29,968 nt of DNA, taken from positions 309,611 to 339,578 of the forward strand of contig DHVX01000061.1 in the NCBI GenBank assembly GCA_002412885.1, in the 5' to 3' direction. Below the pieces are notes generated by a model. The model searched no databases. It saw only the letters and a list, made by a program, of their open reading frames with translations, and was not told the origin of the DNA. This DNA comes from Bacteroidales bacterium UBA5197. Its GTDB lineage: Bacteria > Bacteroidota > Bacteroidia > Bacteroidales > Lentimicrobiaceae. The translations under genes were made by a program, and so were the position numbers. Below, piece after piece: positions 6,888-14,695 of this stretch. Position 1 is the stretch's first letter; each line of letters begins with the position of its first letter.

Positions 6888-8057
6888 ATGACAAGGCGAA
6901 TTTCCATAATGATTCTGGCAGTTTTGATTCTGTCGGATATTTCGGCACAGGTAAATAAGTTTAAACCGGTAAACAGAGCCGTAAACAATACCATTATGCA
7001 TCAGGTGTTGAATGATTTCAACCGTAGCATTCCCATTGTATTTTTTGTACCGGGCTTCTTTTTTCTGGGAAGCATCACATACCAGGCCAATCCTCAGTTT
7101 AATGAAACCAGTTTTTATGACAATGAGGAGCTTGTAAATTCCTCCGATTATTATCAGAAAGAAATATTTGAAGCCCTGAATTCTGCTTTGATGCCATATA
7201 TACCCGTTGACTCGGTAATGCATGCTAGATTTATTGATAAAAATAAACTGGTATTTGAGTTGTCTTTTAAATGGATTGAAGACACCATGGTCTTTACTCA
7301 AACCAACCCGGAGAAGAATAAAATCAAAACAGTAAGTTATCATGAAAACAAAGTTATCTCAACCGATTATAAAGACCTTACGAATAATAAGTTCTTATAC
7401 GGACGTTTATACGGTGACACAATCAGGATTACTGAATGGTGGGAAAAGAACTCCGGGAAAAAGTTAAAGACCGAAATGCGCTATAAGAATGGGCTACTCT
7501 ATGAAACCACATATTATGAAAACTCGTCTGGCAATTATAAACTGAAATCGACTGACAGGTATTTTCAGAACGATGAGAATAAACCCGCATTACGGATAAG
7601 CATGAACCGGAAAGGCAAAATAACTGATTCCACCAACTACTTTTACCACGATGGCAAGCTCATGTTATACAGGAACAGCAACAAATCCAATTCCTTTAAC
7701 ATATCCTATAGTTATTCAGCACTGGGTGATCTGCAGTCAAAAACCGTACAATCGCTGAAGCGGAACTACACCATAAATTATAATTCACCGAAACCGGATT
7801 ATATGGAAATTGATATTGATGACAAAAATTACTCCTCTATCAAGAAAAGTTATAACATCAAACTTGATATCAATAGAAAGCTTGCCGAACTAGAGGGTAT
7901 TGAATTCCCGATTTACAGACAGGCACCTGAAACGAGTAAACGTTGGGTATTTGGATACAACAACCTTGGCAATCTCAATTCTGTGAAGGTATTCAACAGC
8001 AAAGGCACTATTGAGAAAAACATTGAAATTGAGTATAGTTATTTCAGACCTGAATGA
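6888..8057 (+). CDS. Secreted protein of unknown function, YD/RHS-like strands
   Basis: 389 residues with an N-terminal signal peptide (basic MTRR, hydrophobic core, cleavage likely after SDISA near residue 21). No lipobox and no C-terminal sorting domain, so it is probably periplasmic. The middle and end contain repeated strand-like units with aromatic and polar alternation (MRYKNGLLYETTYYEN, STNYFYHDGKLMLYRN, ISYSYSALGDLQSK, FGYNNLGNLNSVKVFNSKG). They resemble YD/RHS-type or YwqK-like beta repeats seen in many Bacteroidota surface proteins. I do not recognise a catalytic motif. It has its own promoter (6768-6799) and ends 66 bases before the DUF1697 gene. Many rare charged and Asn/Tyr residues fit an extracytoplasmic protein of this phylum. 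Confidence 0.7.
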   Translation: MTRRISIMILAVLILSDISAQVNKFKPVNRAVNNTIMHQVLNDFNRSIPIVFFVPGFFFLGSITYQANPQFNETSFYDNEELVNSSDYYQKEIFEALNSALMPYIPVDSVMHARFIDKNKLVFELSFKWIEDTMVFTQTNPEKNKIKTVSYHENKVISTDYKDLTNNKFLYGRLYGDTIRITEWWEKNSGKKLKTEMRYKNGLLYETTYYENSSGNYKLKSTDRYFQNDENKPALRISMNRKGKITDSTNYFYHDGKLMLYRNSNKSNSFNISYSYSALGDLQSKTVQSLKRNYTINYNSPKPDYMEIDIDDKNYSSIKKSYNIKLDINRKLAELEGIEFPIYRQAPETSKRWVFGYNNLGNLNSVKVFNSKGTIEKNIEIEYSYFRPE

Positions 8058-8123
8058 CAATAACCGGATTCAGATTTGTTAGACTCATCCTCAATACTTT
8101 ACTGTATTTTTAACCTGACCATT

Positions 8124-8657
8124 ATGCAAACCTGGATAGTGCTTCTGCGCGGAATTAATGTAAGCGGTAAAAATCAGATTAAAATGGCCATGCTTTCACA
8201 GGCTTTGGCTGAAAAAGGATTGAGCAACATCCGCACTTACATTCAGAGCGGCAACATTGCTTTTGAATGCTACGAGACAAATCCGGAAGTAATTTCTGGC
8301 TTGGTTTCGGACATCATCAGCGCACGATTTGGATTTGAAGTTCCGGCCATTGCCATATTGCAGAAGGATATGCTGGAAATTTATGAAAAGAATCCATTTT
8401 TATCTGGTCAGGAGTATGATCCGGCATTTATGCATATCACCTTCCTGCATCGCCAGCCTGAAAATGAAATGATTGAAGCAACTGAAAAATTATCGTTTCT
8501 GCCGGACAATTTTTCCATTCACAACAATGCAGTTTATGTTTATTGCCCTAATGGCTATGGCAATACAAAAATAAACAATACATTTTTTGAACGGAAACTG
8601 GGTGTAATGGCCACAACAAGAAACAGAGCCACAGTGGAGAAACTTTGCTATTTGTAA
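8124..8657 (+). CDS. DUF1697 family protein
   Basis: 177 residues from the ATG at 8124; an in-frame TTG at 8076 would add 16 residues without family likeness. The N-terminus MQTWIVLLRGINVSGKNQIKM and the following YIQSGNIAFE are hallmarks of DUF1697 (YdhI-like), a cytoplasmic family of unknown biochemical role. The C-terminal TTRNRATVEKL is also typical, and the length matches complete members. It follows the secreted protein by 66 bases and may share its transcript. No function is assigned. Confidence 0.9.
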   Translation: MQTWIVLLRGINVSGKNQIKMAMLSQALAEKGLSNIRTYIQSGNIAFECYETNPEVISGLVSDIISARFGFEVPAIAILQKDMLEIYEKNPFLSGQEYDPAFMHITFLHRQPENEMIEATEKLSFLPDNFSIHNNAVYVYCPNGYGNTKINNTFFERKLGVMATTRNRATVEKLCYL

Positions 8658-8719
8658 TGAACTGTGTTGTGGCAAATTACGCTAAATTAAAATATGAAAG
8701 GAATGTAAAACGGGTTTTA

Positions 8720-9031
8720 TTAATCAACTGTACGTTCGGTCCAAATTTGCGGATTCCTGCTTGTTTTGAAAATTGCAATAATTTTTATTGTGTGATTATC
8801 AACCAGGTAATAGATAACAAAAGGGAACCTTTTTAAAGTGAATCTTCTTATACTTTTATGAATCGCTTGATATGAAAAAGGTGATTCTTTAATAATCTCA
8901 AAACAACCATCAATACTTTTAAAGAACGCATCAGCTAAATCAGGGCTGATTTCTAGATAATAATTATAAGATTAATCGAAGTCAGATTCAGCATCTTGTG
9001 AAATCTCAACACTATAAGGCCGTGTCTCCAT
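8720..9031 (-). pseudogene. ParE/RelE-family toxin with an in-frame stop codon
   Basis: Reading the minus strand from the ATG at 9031 gives 103 codons plus a final stop, which match the ParE/RelE toxin family throughout. The opening is METRPYSVEISQDAESDFD, then a TAA stop at codon 20 (8972-8974), then SYNYYLEISPDLADAFF, SPFSYQAIHKSIRRF, FPFVIYYLVDN and KTSRNPQIW. The family usually has a charged residue (Glu) where the stop is, so one substitution (GAA to TAA) would explain it. The ATG overlaps the end of the antitoxin gene by 20 bases, as in intact operons. No other disruption is seen. The gene is recently inactivated, unless it restarts internally (no good ATG lies just after the stop), is recoded, or the stop is a sequencing error. 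Confidence 0.85.
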
Positions 9032-9239
9032 ATTTTTTTTTAACAACATCCCATTTTTGATAAGATGTTTTTCCTTCTTCAACTTTTTGTAAACGTTTAT
9101 CAAGTAATTCTATGTGCTCAAAAGGCAAATCAGAAGCTTCTTCTTTTACATCGATGATTTCTATATATTCAAAAGTCCGGATCAGATTTAAGAATTCGGA
9201 TATGTTCTTCTGACCTTTAATACTGATTGTTAGTTCCAT
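9012..9239 (-). CDS. Antitoxin of a ParE/RelE-type module
   Basis: 75 residues. It is small and acidic, with an N-terminal strand-helix part (MELTISIKG, then FEYIEIIDVKEE) and a C-terminal helix LDKRLQKVEEGKTSYQKWDV. The latter resembles the toxin-wrapping tail of addiction-module component antitoxins (PF09720-like). It is immediately upstream of, and overlaps by 20 bases, the ParE-like reading frame at 8720-9031, which fixes its identity by context. The reading frame is intact while the toxin is broken, so it may persist as an orphan antitoxin able to block related toxins (inference). A TAnnTTTG box lies at 9260-9267, about 20 bases upstream. Confidence 0.75.
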   Translation of the reverse strand: MELTISIKGQKNISEFLNLIRTFEYIEIIDVKEEASDLPFEHIELLDKRLQKVEEGKTSYQKWDVVKKKYGDTAL

Positions 9240-9259
9240 AATCTGAAAGTTTGCTTTAC

Positions 9260-9267
9260 CAAAGATA
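9260..9267 (-). promoter_or_regulatory. -7 box (TATCTTTG) for the antitoxin gene
   Basis: On the minus strand TATCTTTG matches TAnnTTTG, 20 bases before the antitoxin start. A good TTTG -33 box at standard spacing is not evident, so this is a partial match. Confidence 0.45.
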
Positions 9268-9343
9268 AGTCATTTGATAATAATAGAAGAAAACAACAAT
9301 GCAAATAACCTCAAAATCCATTTTATGAATCCCGGGTTAGACC

Positions 9344-9380
9344 AAAAAAGGCCATCTCCAAATATGAGATAGCCTTTTTT
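9344..9380 (-). terminator. Terminator after the zinc peptidase gene
   Basis: A 15-bp stem (9344-9358 with 9366-9380, one mismatch) with a 7-base loop. In the minus direction the 3' arm ends in six T. It sits 22 bases beyond the peptidase stop. With A and T tracts on both sides it could act in either direction. Confidence 0.8.
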
Positions 9381-9401
9381 ATTGACTTCGGTAATCGGGG
9401 A

Positions 9402-10079
9402 TTAATTCCTTCTTCCCATGAAAATCCAGATGTAATAGAGCAAAGTAGCCAGAGAAGCCAGGGCAGCAATAACATAAGTATAAGCCGCCAGACGAAGTGC
9501 TTCCTGAGCTTTTGGCAAAGTTTCGTTGGTTGTTATTCCGCTGCCATCAAGCCAGGCAATTGCACGGCGGCTGGCATCAATTTCAACCGGAAGGGTAACA
9601 AAACTAAACAGCGTTGTAAGGGCAAACAAAACAATTCCTGCAAGCAAAAGCTGGGGAAAAGTATTTACCATTAGAATACCACCAAGCAGCACCCATTGCA
9701 CATACCTTGATGAGAAGCTTACAACCGGTACAAGCTTGGAACGCATCTGCAACCATGCGTAAGCTGTGGCATGCTGAACTGCGTGTCCGCATTCATGTGC
9801 TGCTACTGCAGCGGCAGAAATACTGCGGCCATGATATACATCGGGGCTGAGATTCACGGTTTTATTGGCAGGATTGTAATGATCGGTAAGTTCGCCCTGA
9901 ACGGAAACCACCTTTACATCAGATACACCACTTTCGCGAAGCATTCTTTCAGCAACATCACGACCGGTAATGCCATAATTTACAGGAATCTTGCTGTACG
10001 CCCGGAATTTAGATTTAAGTCTGGCACCAACAGCCCAGCTGATGAGCATAAAGACACCAAATATCAATAAGTAACCCAT
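9402..10079 (-). CDS. YugP-like membrane zinc metallopeptidase (Zn_peptidase_2)
   Basis: 225 residues. The zinc-binding motif H95-E-C-G-H99 lies in AVAAHECGHAVQH. It is preceded by LTDHYNPANKTVNLSPDVY, a hallmark of the YugP/PF04298 family of putative neutral zinc peptidases. Hydrophobic segments at about 3-18, 107-130, 133-163 and 200-220 make it an integral membrane protein. A third ligand is probably the glutamate in LPVEIDASRRA (near residue 167). Substrates of this family are not known; a role in membrane protein quality control is often supposed. It has its own terminator (9344-9380) and a 188-base gap to the next gene upstream. Confidence 0.85.
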   Translation of the reverse strand: MGYLLIFGVFMLISWAVGARLKSKFRAYSKIPVNYGITGRDVAERMLRESGVSDVKVVSVQGELTDHYNPANKTVNLSPDVYHGRSISAAAVAAHECGHAVQHATAYAWLQMRSKLVPVVSFSSRYVQWVLLGGILMVNTFPQLLLAGIVLFALTTLFSFVTLPVEIDASRRAIAWLDGSGITTNETLPKAQEALRLAAYTYVIAALASLATLLYYIWIFMGRRN

Positions 10080-10198
10080 TTTTCGTTTGTTTTAGATTAT
10101 TTTCAGTGGCTTGATGTACACAAAAAGTCTGCCACGCTAATTACTTGTCAATTTGGCAGGGATCGAGTTGCTATGTTCACTTTATAAATTTTTAAGAA

Positions 10199-10231
10199 GA
10201 CCTAACAAGATGAAAGAAAACTTGTCAGGTC
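10199..10231. repeat. Palindrome between peptidase and carbonic anhydrase genes
   Basis: GACCTAACAAG (10199-10209) and CTTGTCAGGTC (10221-10231) form an 11-bp stem with one mismatch and an 11-base loop. This resembles the dispersed GACCT(G)ACAGG palindromes of Bacteroidota. It lies just beyond the carbonic anhydrase stop, where it might also act as a weak terminator, but no strong T tract follows. Confidence 0.55.
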
Positions 10232-10267
10232 GCTGAGTTGCTCGTCTGGTTCGTCAAATTCGCACCC

Positions 10268-10801
10268 CTACTCCACCGGTACAATTGACGGATCATGCCA
10301 ACTGGCATACATTGTATAGCTTTTTGAGATGCGGTTTACCTGCCCTTCGAGCAACTTGATGTCGATGGATTTGATCTTTTTTGCAGGAATACCGGCATAT
10401 ACACTGCCCGACTCAACCACGGTACCTTGCGAAACCACCGCTCCCGCTGCAATAATTGAGTTGCTTTCCACCACAACATTGTCCATCACAATGGCGCCCA
10501 TTCCAATCAACACATTATCATGAATTGTACACCCGTGAATTATGGCATTGTGCGCAATGGATACGCTGTTGCCAATATTTACAGGCGATTTCTGGTAGGT
10601 ACAGTGAATTACTGCTCCATCCTGAATATTGACATTGTTGCCGATTTTGATGTAATGAACATCGCCACGCACTACAGCATTAAACCAAACGCTGCAATTG
10701 TCGCCCATTTCAACTTCACCGACAACGGTTGCGTTTTCAGCGAAAAAACAATTTTTCCCGAACTTCGGGTGTATTCCTTTAACTGCTCTTATAAGTGCCA
10801 T
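10268..10801 (-). CDS. Gamma carbonic anhydrase family protein
   Basis: 177 residues forming a left-handed parallel beta helix, read from repeated hexapeptides such as NVNIQD, SVSIAH, NVLIGM and NSIIAA. The three zinc-ligand histidines of gamma carbonic anhydrases are in place: H66 (AVIHCT), H84 and H89 (IAHNAIIHG). The length and the final VYAGIPAKKIK match the YrdA/PaaY/CaiE group. These enzymes may hydrate CO2, though many bacterial members show low activity and some act as acyltransferase or thioesterase partners. The gene stands alone, with a palindrome downstream and a repeat-bearing gap upstream. CO2/bicarbonate supply is the likely role. Confidence 0.88.
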   Translation of the reverse strand: MALIRAVKGIHPKFGKNCFFAENATVVGEVEMGDNCSVWFNAVVRGDVHYIKIGNNVNIQDGAVIHCTYQKSPVNIGNSVSIAHNAIIHGCTIHDNVLIGMGAIVMDNVVVESNSIIAAGAVVSQGTVVESGSVYAGIPAKKIKSIDIKLLEGQVNRISKSYTMYASWHDPSIVPVE

Positions 10802-10857
10802 CTTTTTAGGTTTTTTGATTCGTTTTCTCTATTGACCGGTAAAAACCGAGAACTCTG

Positions 10858-10943
10858 TTGCCACCAAATCTCCAAGACTCCAAATTACACAAAATGAGTG
10901 AATTAAATTAGTGATATTTGGTGATTTGGTGCTTTGGTGGCAA
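10858..10943. repeat. Imperfect inverted repeat built from CACCAAA units
   Basis: TTGCCACCAAA (10858-10868) is exactly complementary to TTTGGTGGCAA (10933-10943). The inner ACCAAATCTCCAA pairs with TTGGTGATTTGGT (about 10918-10930) with one mismatch. The GGTG/CACC units are degenerate tandem copies. This type of repeat is common in Bacteroidota intergenic DNA. It lies upstream of the carbonic anhydrase gene. Confidence 0.75.
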
Positions 10944-11054
10944 ATTTAATTAAGTAAGGTATTGTCTACATCTTTTGTCAAAGAGAGTCAATATCAATCA
11001 TTTGGAATATTATTCGATAATTTCCCCAGACAACAATGATTCGTTTACAGAAAC

Positions 11055-12629
11055 TTACTCCTCCTTGTATTGCCTTGGATAGTCAATACTGTGATGTAAA
11101 CCTCTGCTTTCCTTTCTGTCCATTGCCATCTGGATAATCAGCCCAGCAACATCAATCATATTCCGCAACTCGCAGATCTTTTCGGTAAGCACCGATTTTT
11201 CATAAAGATCTTCTATTTCCTCCTGCAGAATCTGTAGTCTGTCAAGTGCCCGTTTCAGCCTGAGGTTTGAGCGGACAATGCCGACATAATTGGTCATTAT
11301 TCCTTGCAGCTCTTTCAGCGACTGGGTAATCAGAATCATTTCCTCGTTAAAAACAGTTCCTTTTGCATCCCAATCGGGCACTATATTCATAAATGAAATC
11401 TTCTTCACGATGCTTATTGCATCCTCAGAAGCCCTGTGTGAAAACACCAATGATTCCAGCAATGAATTGGATGCCAGGCGGTTTGCTCCATGCAATCCGG
11501 TTGATGCACATTCGCCCGAAGCATAGAGATTCTTAATGGTACTTCGTCCAAACTGATCTACTTTAATTCCTCCGCAGGTGTAATGTGCAGCAGGAACCAC
11601 CGGAATCATCTCTTTGGTCATATCAACACCAATACTCAGACACTTGGCATAAATGGCCGGAAAGTGACTGATGATTGTCTGCATGTCGAGATGACGGGCA
11701 TCCAGGCAAACATAATCATCGCCACTTAACTTCAGTTCATTATCTATGGCGCGGGCAACTATATCGCGGGGAGCAAGCGACAGGCGTTTATCATACTTCT
11801 GCATAAACTCCTTACCCGCCATGGTTTTCAGTACTGCCCCCGAGCCACGCAATGCTTCTGTGATCAGAAAAGATGGCTTTTCAGCCGGATTGTATAGGGA
11901 GGTTGGATGAAACTGTATAAACTCCATGTTTTCTATCTCGCCCTTTGCCCGGCGTACCATTCCCAACCCATCACCGGTTGCCACCGGAGGATTGGTGGTA
12001 ACGGCATATACATTGCCTGCACCACCGGTAGCCACCATCGTGGTTCTGGCAAGAATGGTAATTATCTGGTGATTTTGCTTATTCAGCACATAAGCACCAT
12101 AGCAGGAAATGTCAGTTGAAGTGCGCTCAACTTCTTCGCCCAGATGATGCTGTGTAATCAGATCAATTGAAAAATGGTTTTCAAGAATCTCGATGTTCTT
12201 GTTTTCTTTCACCCTTTGAATCAGAATCTCTTCAATTTCAGCGCCGGTCTGGTCTTTGTGATGCAATACCCTGAACTCAGAATGTCCGCCTTCTTTGGCA
12301 AGGTCGTACTGTCCGGCAGGGTTTTTATCAAAAGCTACACCCCAGTCAATCAACTCCTTAACCCTATCAGTCGATTCAGTAATGGTAATCCGTACAATTT
12401 CCGGATCGCTCAGTTCGTCACCGGCAATCATGGTATCGCGTATATGTTTGGCATAGGTATCCGGAGTGTACATCACAGCAGCAATGCCACCCTGAGCGTA
12501 CCGTGTGGCGCTTTCGCGGGCTTCACATTTGGTTACAATACATACTTTTCCAAAAGCAGCAACTTTCAAGGCATAACTCAAACCCGCTATGCCTGTACCG
12601 ATCACCAGAAAATCAACTTTTTTTCGCAT
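11055..12629 (-). CDS. nadB: L-aspartate oxidase
   Basis: 524 residues. FAD-dependent oxidation of L-aspartate to iminoaspartate, the first step of de novo NAD synthesis; in anaerobes fumarate can replace oxygen as acceptor. The FAD motif is V-IGTGIAGLS (residues 9-18). SATRYAQGGIAA, GGHSEFRVLHH, EFIQFHPTSLY and the ASGECASTGLHGANRLASNSLLE block (split by eye) are the conserved flavoprotein segments shared with fumarate reductase and typical of NadB. The C-terminal helical domain (from about 420) ends in SRGLHHSIDYP, also characteristic. No nadA or nadC is adjacent. A -7 box lies at 12652-12659, predicting a short leader of about 18 bases. Confidence 0.95.
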   Translation of the reverse strand: MRKKVDFLVIGTGIAGLSYALKVAAFGKVCIVTKCEARESATRYAQGGIAAVMYTPDTYAKHIRDTMIAGDELSDPEIVRITITESTDRVKELIDWGVAFDKNPAGQYDLAKEGGHSEFRVLHHKDQTGAEIEEILIQRVKENKNIEILENHFSIDLITQHHLGEEVERTSTDISCYGAYVLNKQNHQIITILARTTMVATGGAGNVYAVTTNPPVATGDGLGMVRRAKGEIENMEFIQFHPTSLYNPAEKPSFLITEALRGSGAVLKTMAGKEFMQKYDKRLSLAPRDIVARAIDNELKLSGDDYVCLDARHLDMQTIISHFPAIYAKCLSIGVDMTKEMIPVVPAAHYTCGGIKVDQFGRSTIKNLYASGECASTGLHGANRLASNSLLESLVFSHRASEDAISIVKKISFMNIVPDWDAKGTVFNEEMILITQSLKELQGIMTNYVGIVRSNLRLKRALDRLQILQEEIEDLYEKSVLTEKICELRNMIDVAGLIIQMAMDRKESRGLHHSIDYPRQYKEE

Positions 12630-12651
12630 GGATGAGGTTATTTTCAGACTT

Positions 12652-12659
12652 CAAAATTA
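12652..12659 (-). promoter_or_regulatory. -7 box (TAATTTTG) for nadB
   Basis: On the minus strand TAATTTTG fits TAnnTTTG, 22 bases before the nadB start. No clear TTTG at -33 spacing is visible, so support is moderate. Confidence 0.45.
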
Positions 12660-12861
12660 CTACATAATAGCATCGGATATCCTATTATTGCTGTTAGTTC
12701 ATTCACAACCGGAGGTTTCAACATATTTATATAAAAACTGTTCATTAAGTCTCCAGGATTCCATCCTTATCTTAAATACGCAGGTATGCCGCTTTTCAGG
12801 GCTTGACCTGATATCGGCCATGAATATCAATGCATTTCCGGGTCTTTGAAAAAGTTTCGCA

Positions 12862-12869
12862 TATCTTTG
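12862..12869 (+). promoter_or_regulatory. -7 box (TATCTTTG) for the 12920 gene
   Basis: TATCTTTG fits TAnnTTTG, about 50 bases before the GTG start at 12920. A TTTC at 12835-12838 is a poor -33 candidate with long spacing. The 290-base gap between the divergent nadB and this gene holds both promoters and no other recognised feature. Confidence 0.45.
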
Positions 12870-12919
12870 CCATTAAAGAAATCCGATTTCTCCGCAACTA
12901 AACTGAACATCTTTATTCT

Positions 12920-14227
12920 GTGAAGCACTCTGTTAAATCATCCTCCTTCACTTTGATGGCGATTTGCCTGATAATGATTTTGGTTACTTCAAACATCAAT
13001 TGGGGTGACGATCGCTACAAAGGTGTGCTTGAATCAGATGCAAAAGGTTATTATGCTTATTTACCAGCAATCTTCATTTACCATGATCTGAATTTTACTT
13101 TCTTCGATCACATCGAAAAGGAAAAATACTACAACGAAAACCTGTTTTACGACTACCGTGCATTCAGTAACGGAGCTTACATCAGCAAATATTATGCTGG
13201 CACCGCGCTGGCACAGTTGCCGTTTTTTCTTGTCGCGCATATCGTAAGTCTTGCCGGTAATGCTGATGCCGATGGCTACTCAAAGCCCTACATGATCGCA
13301 GTGAACCTGGCTGCACTTTTTTACCTCTTTCTTGGACTGCTTTTCCTTAAACGCACACTTGCTTCTTATCAGATTTCCGAAAAAATTTCATCAATTATAT
13401 TGATTGCCGCCGTTTTCGGGACCAATCTGTTCTACTATTCCATCAGTGAGTCAGGCATGTCGCATGTTTATTCTTTTGCGTTTATTTCGATGTTTTTCTT
13501 TTATGCAAGGCAGTTTTTCACAACATTCCGGCCTAAATATATACTGTTACTTTCTTTACTTCTTGGAATAATTATCCTTATCCGACCGGTTAACGGACTC
13601 ATTTTGCTAATCCTTCCTTTTGCTGCCGGCAAGGCGGAGGTGTTTCGCGAAGGCATAGTGAGCATATTAAAGCAGATAAAATGTACAGCCGCAGGAGTAA
13701 TCATGATTTTAGCCATAGTTTCACTGCAACTGATTTTCTACAAACTGGCAACCGGTAGTTTTTTCGTTTATTCTTACATCGGCGAAGGGTTTGACTTTCT
13801 AAACCCGCATATTCCGGAAATACTTTTCAGTTTCAAAAAAGGATTGTTCCTCTATACACCCATATATCTGCTCGCTTTCGCGGGATGCATTTATCTCTGG
13901 AAAAAGCAAAGGTTTATGTTCCGGGCGTGGATTCTGTTTTTTCTGATCATTACCTATGTTTTCTCATCGTGGAGCAACTGGTGGTATGGCGGAAGTTTCT
14001 CGTCAAGGGTATATATCGAATACATTCCGCTGTTTATGGTAATGCTGGCGATGGCGCTGGCCAATACCCGCAACAAATTACAGCACAATGGATTAATAGC
14101 CGCCATCGTTATATTGATTGTGGTCTGCCAGATACAAACCTTTCAGTACCGATACAACCACATTCATTGGTCAGACATGGACCGGCAAAAGTATTTTGAG
14201 GTTTTTATGAGGATTGACAGGATATAG
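12920..14227 (+). CDS. Polytopic membrane protein, GT-C glycosyltransferase-like
   Basis: 435 residues from a GTG start; the next in-frame ATG is at 12956 inside the first hydrophobic segment, so the GTG, which keeps the basic MKHSVK leader, is preferred. About nine to ten membrane helices are visible, for example around 12-27, 108-128, 155-175, 178-195, 208-232, 254-274, 312-328, 338-352 and 390-405. A large first extracytoplasmic loop begins with GVLESDAKGYYAYLPA, and its Asp fits the acidic loop of GT-C enzymes that use polyprenyl-phosphate sugars. The aromatic WSNWWYGGSF is typical of these membrane proteins in Bacteroidota. Substrate unknown. It stands alone, with no cell-envelope cluster nearby. 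Confidence 0.65.
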   Translation: MKHSVKSSSFTLMAICLIMILVTSNINWGDDRYKGVLESDAKGYYAYLPAIFIYHDLNFTFFDHIEKEKYYNENLFYDYRAFSNGAYISKYYAGTALAQLPFFLVAHIVSLAGNADADGYSKPYMIAVNLAALFYLFLGLLFLKRTLASYQISEKISSIILIAAVFGTNLFYYSISESGMSHVYSFAFISMFFFYARQFFTTFRPKYILLLSLLLGIIILIRPVNGLILLILPFAAGKAEVFREGIVSILKQIKCTAAGVIMILAIVSLQLIFYKLATGSFFVYSYIGEGFDFLNPHIPEILFSFKKGLFLYTPIYLLAFAGCIYLWKKQRFMFRAWILFFLIITYVFSSWSNWWYGGSFSSRVYIEYIPLFMVMLAMALANTRNKLQHNGLIAAIVILIVVCQIQTFQYRYNHIHWSDMDRQKYFEVFMRIDRI

Positions 14228-14275
14228 GATTCAAAGATTTAAAGATTCAAAAATTCAATGATTCAATGATTCAAG
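14228..14275. repeat. 8-bp tandem repeat, six units
   Basis: Six consecutive octamers of the form GATTCAAA (variants GATTTAAA, AATTCAAT, GATTCAAT, GATTCAAG) fill 48 bases, starting right at the stop of the membrane protein gene. Octamer arrays can vary in number by slippage. This one is upstream of the mntA promoter. Confidence 0.85.
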
Positions 14276-14280
14276 CCTTC

Positions 14281-14334
14281 CCGACTGACCAGGTGTGTTA
14301 TTAATTTAATAATATTGAAGTCGGTCAGGCGGGT
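14281..14334. repeat. Inverted repeat upstream of mntA
   Basis: CCCGACTGACC (about 14280-14290) and GGTCAGGCGGG (about 14324-14334) are complementary but for one base. The spacer is A/T-rich, with TATTAATTTAATA at its centre. It could form a long hairpin between the octamer array and the toxin-antitoxin promoter and may serve as a terminator or operator. Confidence 0.55.
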
Positions 14335-14347
14335 ATTGAAAGATTCT

Positions 14348-14379
14348 TTTGTACCATCGCACAGAAATTTGTATTTTTG
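14348..14379 (+). promoter_or_regulatory. Consensus promoter for mntA-hepT, leaderless transcript likely
   Basis: TTTG at 14348-14351, exactly 20 bases, then TATTTTTG at 14372-14379 match the Bacteroidota consensus fully. Only four bases separate the -7 box from the ATG at 14384, so transcription should start at or next to the start codon. Confidence 0.75.
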
Positions 14380-14383
14380 ACTC

Positions 14384-14695
14384 ATGAACGTCATAGAAAC
14401 CAATAAAGAAAAATTAATTCAACTTTGTGAAGCCTACAAAGTCAATGAATTGTATATGTTTGGTTCAATACTCACTGAAAAGTTCAACGAAACAAGTGAC
14501 ATTGATTTACTTATCAGTTTCAGCAAGGTGGAATTATTGGAGTATTTTGACAACTATATGGATTTCAAAGAAGAACTTGAGAAATTACTTCACCGGCAAA
14601 TAGATCTGGTAGAAGATCAGGCCATAAAAAATCCAATCTTCAGAAGGGTGGTGGACAGGGAAAAACAACTTATTTATGAACGAAAAAGTGATTAA
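14384..14695 (+). CDS. mntA: MntA-type nucleotidyltransferase antitoxin
   Basis: 103 residues with the minimal nucleotidyltransferase signature: G27-S28 in MFGSIL followed by SDIDLLISF with D39 and D41, the metal-binding pair. In HEPN-MNT modules this protein AMPylates a tyrosine of the HepT toxin and so silences it. The gene overlaps the toxin gene by 20 bases, and the order antitoxin-toxin is usual. A third acidic residue is probably in RQIDLVED (near residue 74). The whole signature is present, so the antitoxin should be active. The close promoter (14348-14379) implies leaderless translation. Confidence 0.9.
   Translation: MNVIETNKEKLIQLCEAYKVNELYMFGSILTEKFNETSDIDLLISFSKVELLEYFDNYMDFKEELEKLLHRQIDLVEDQAIKNPIFRRVVDREKQLIYERKSD

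Noticed and set aside
6688..6891. 67-residue open frame on the plus strand
   Set aside because: It overlaps a dispersed repeat and the promoter at 6768-6799 and has no protein-like composition.
8645..8836. 63-residue open frame on the plus strand
   Set aside because: It runs antisense to the ParE-like toxin remnant, which shows clear family similarity on the minus strand.
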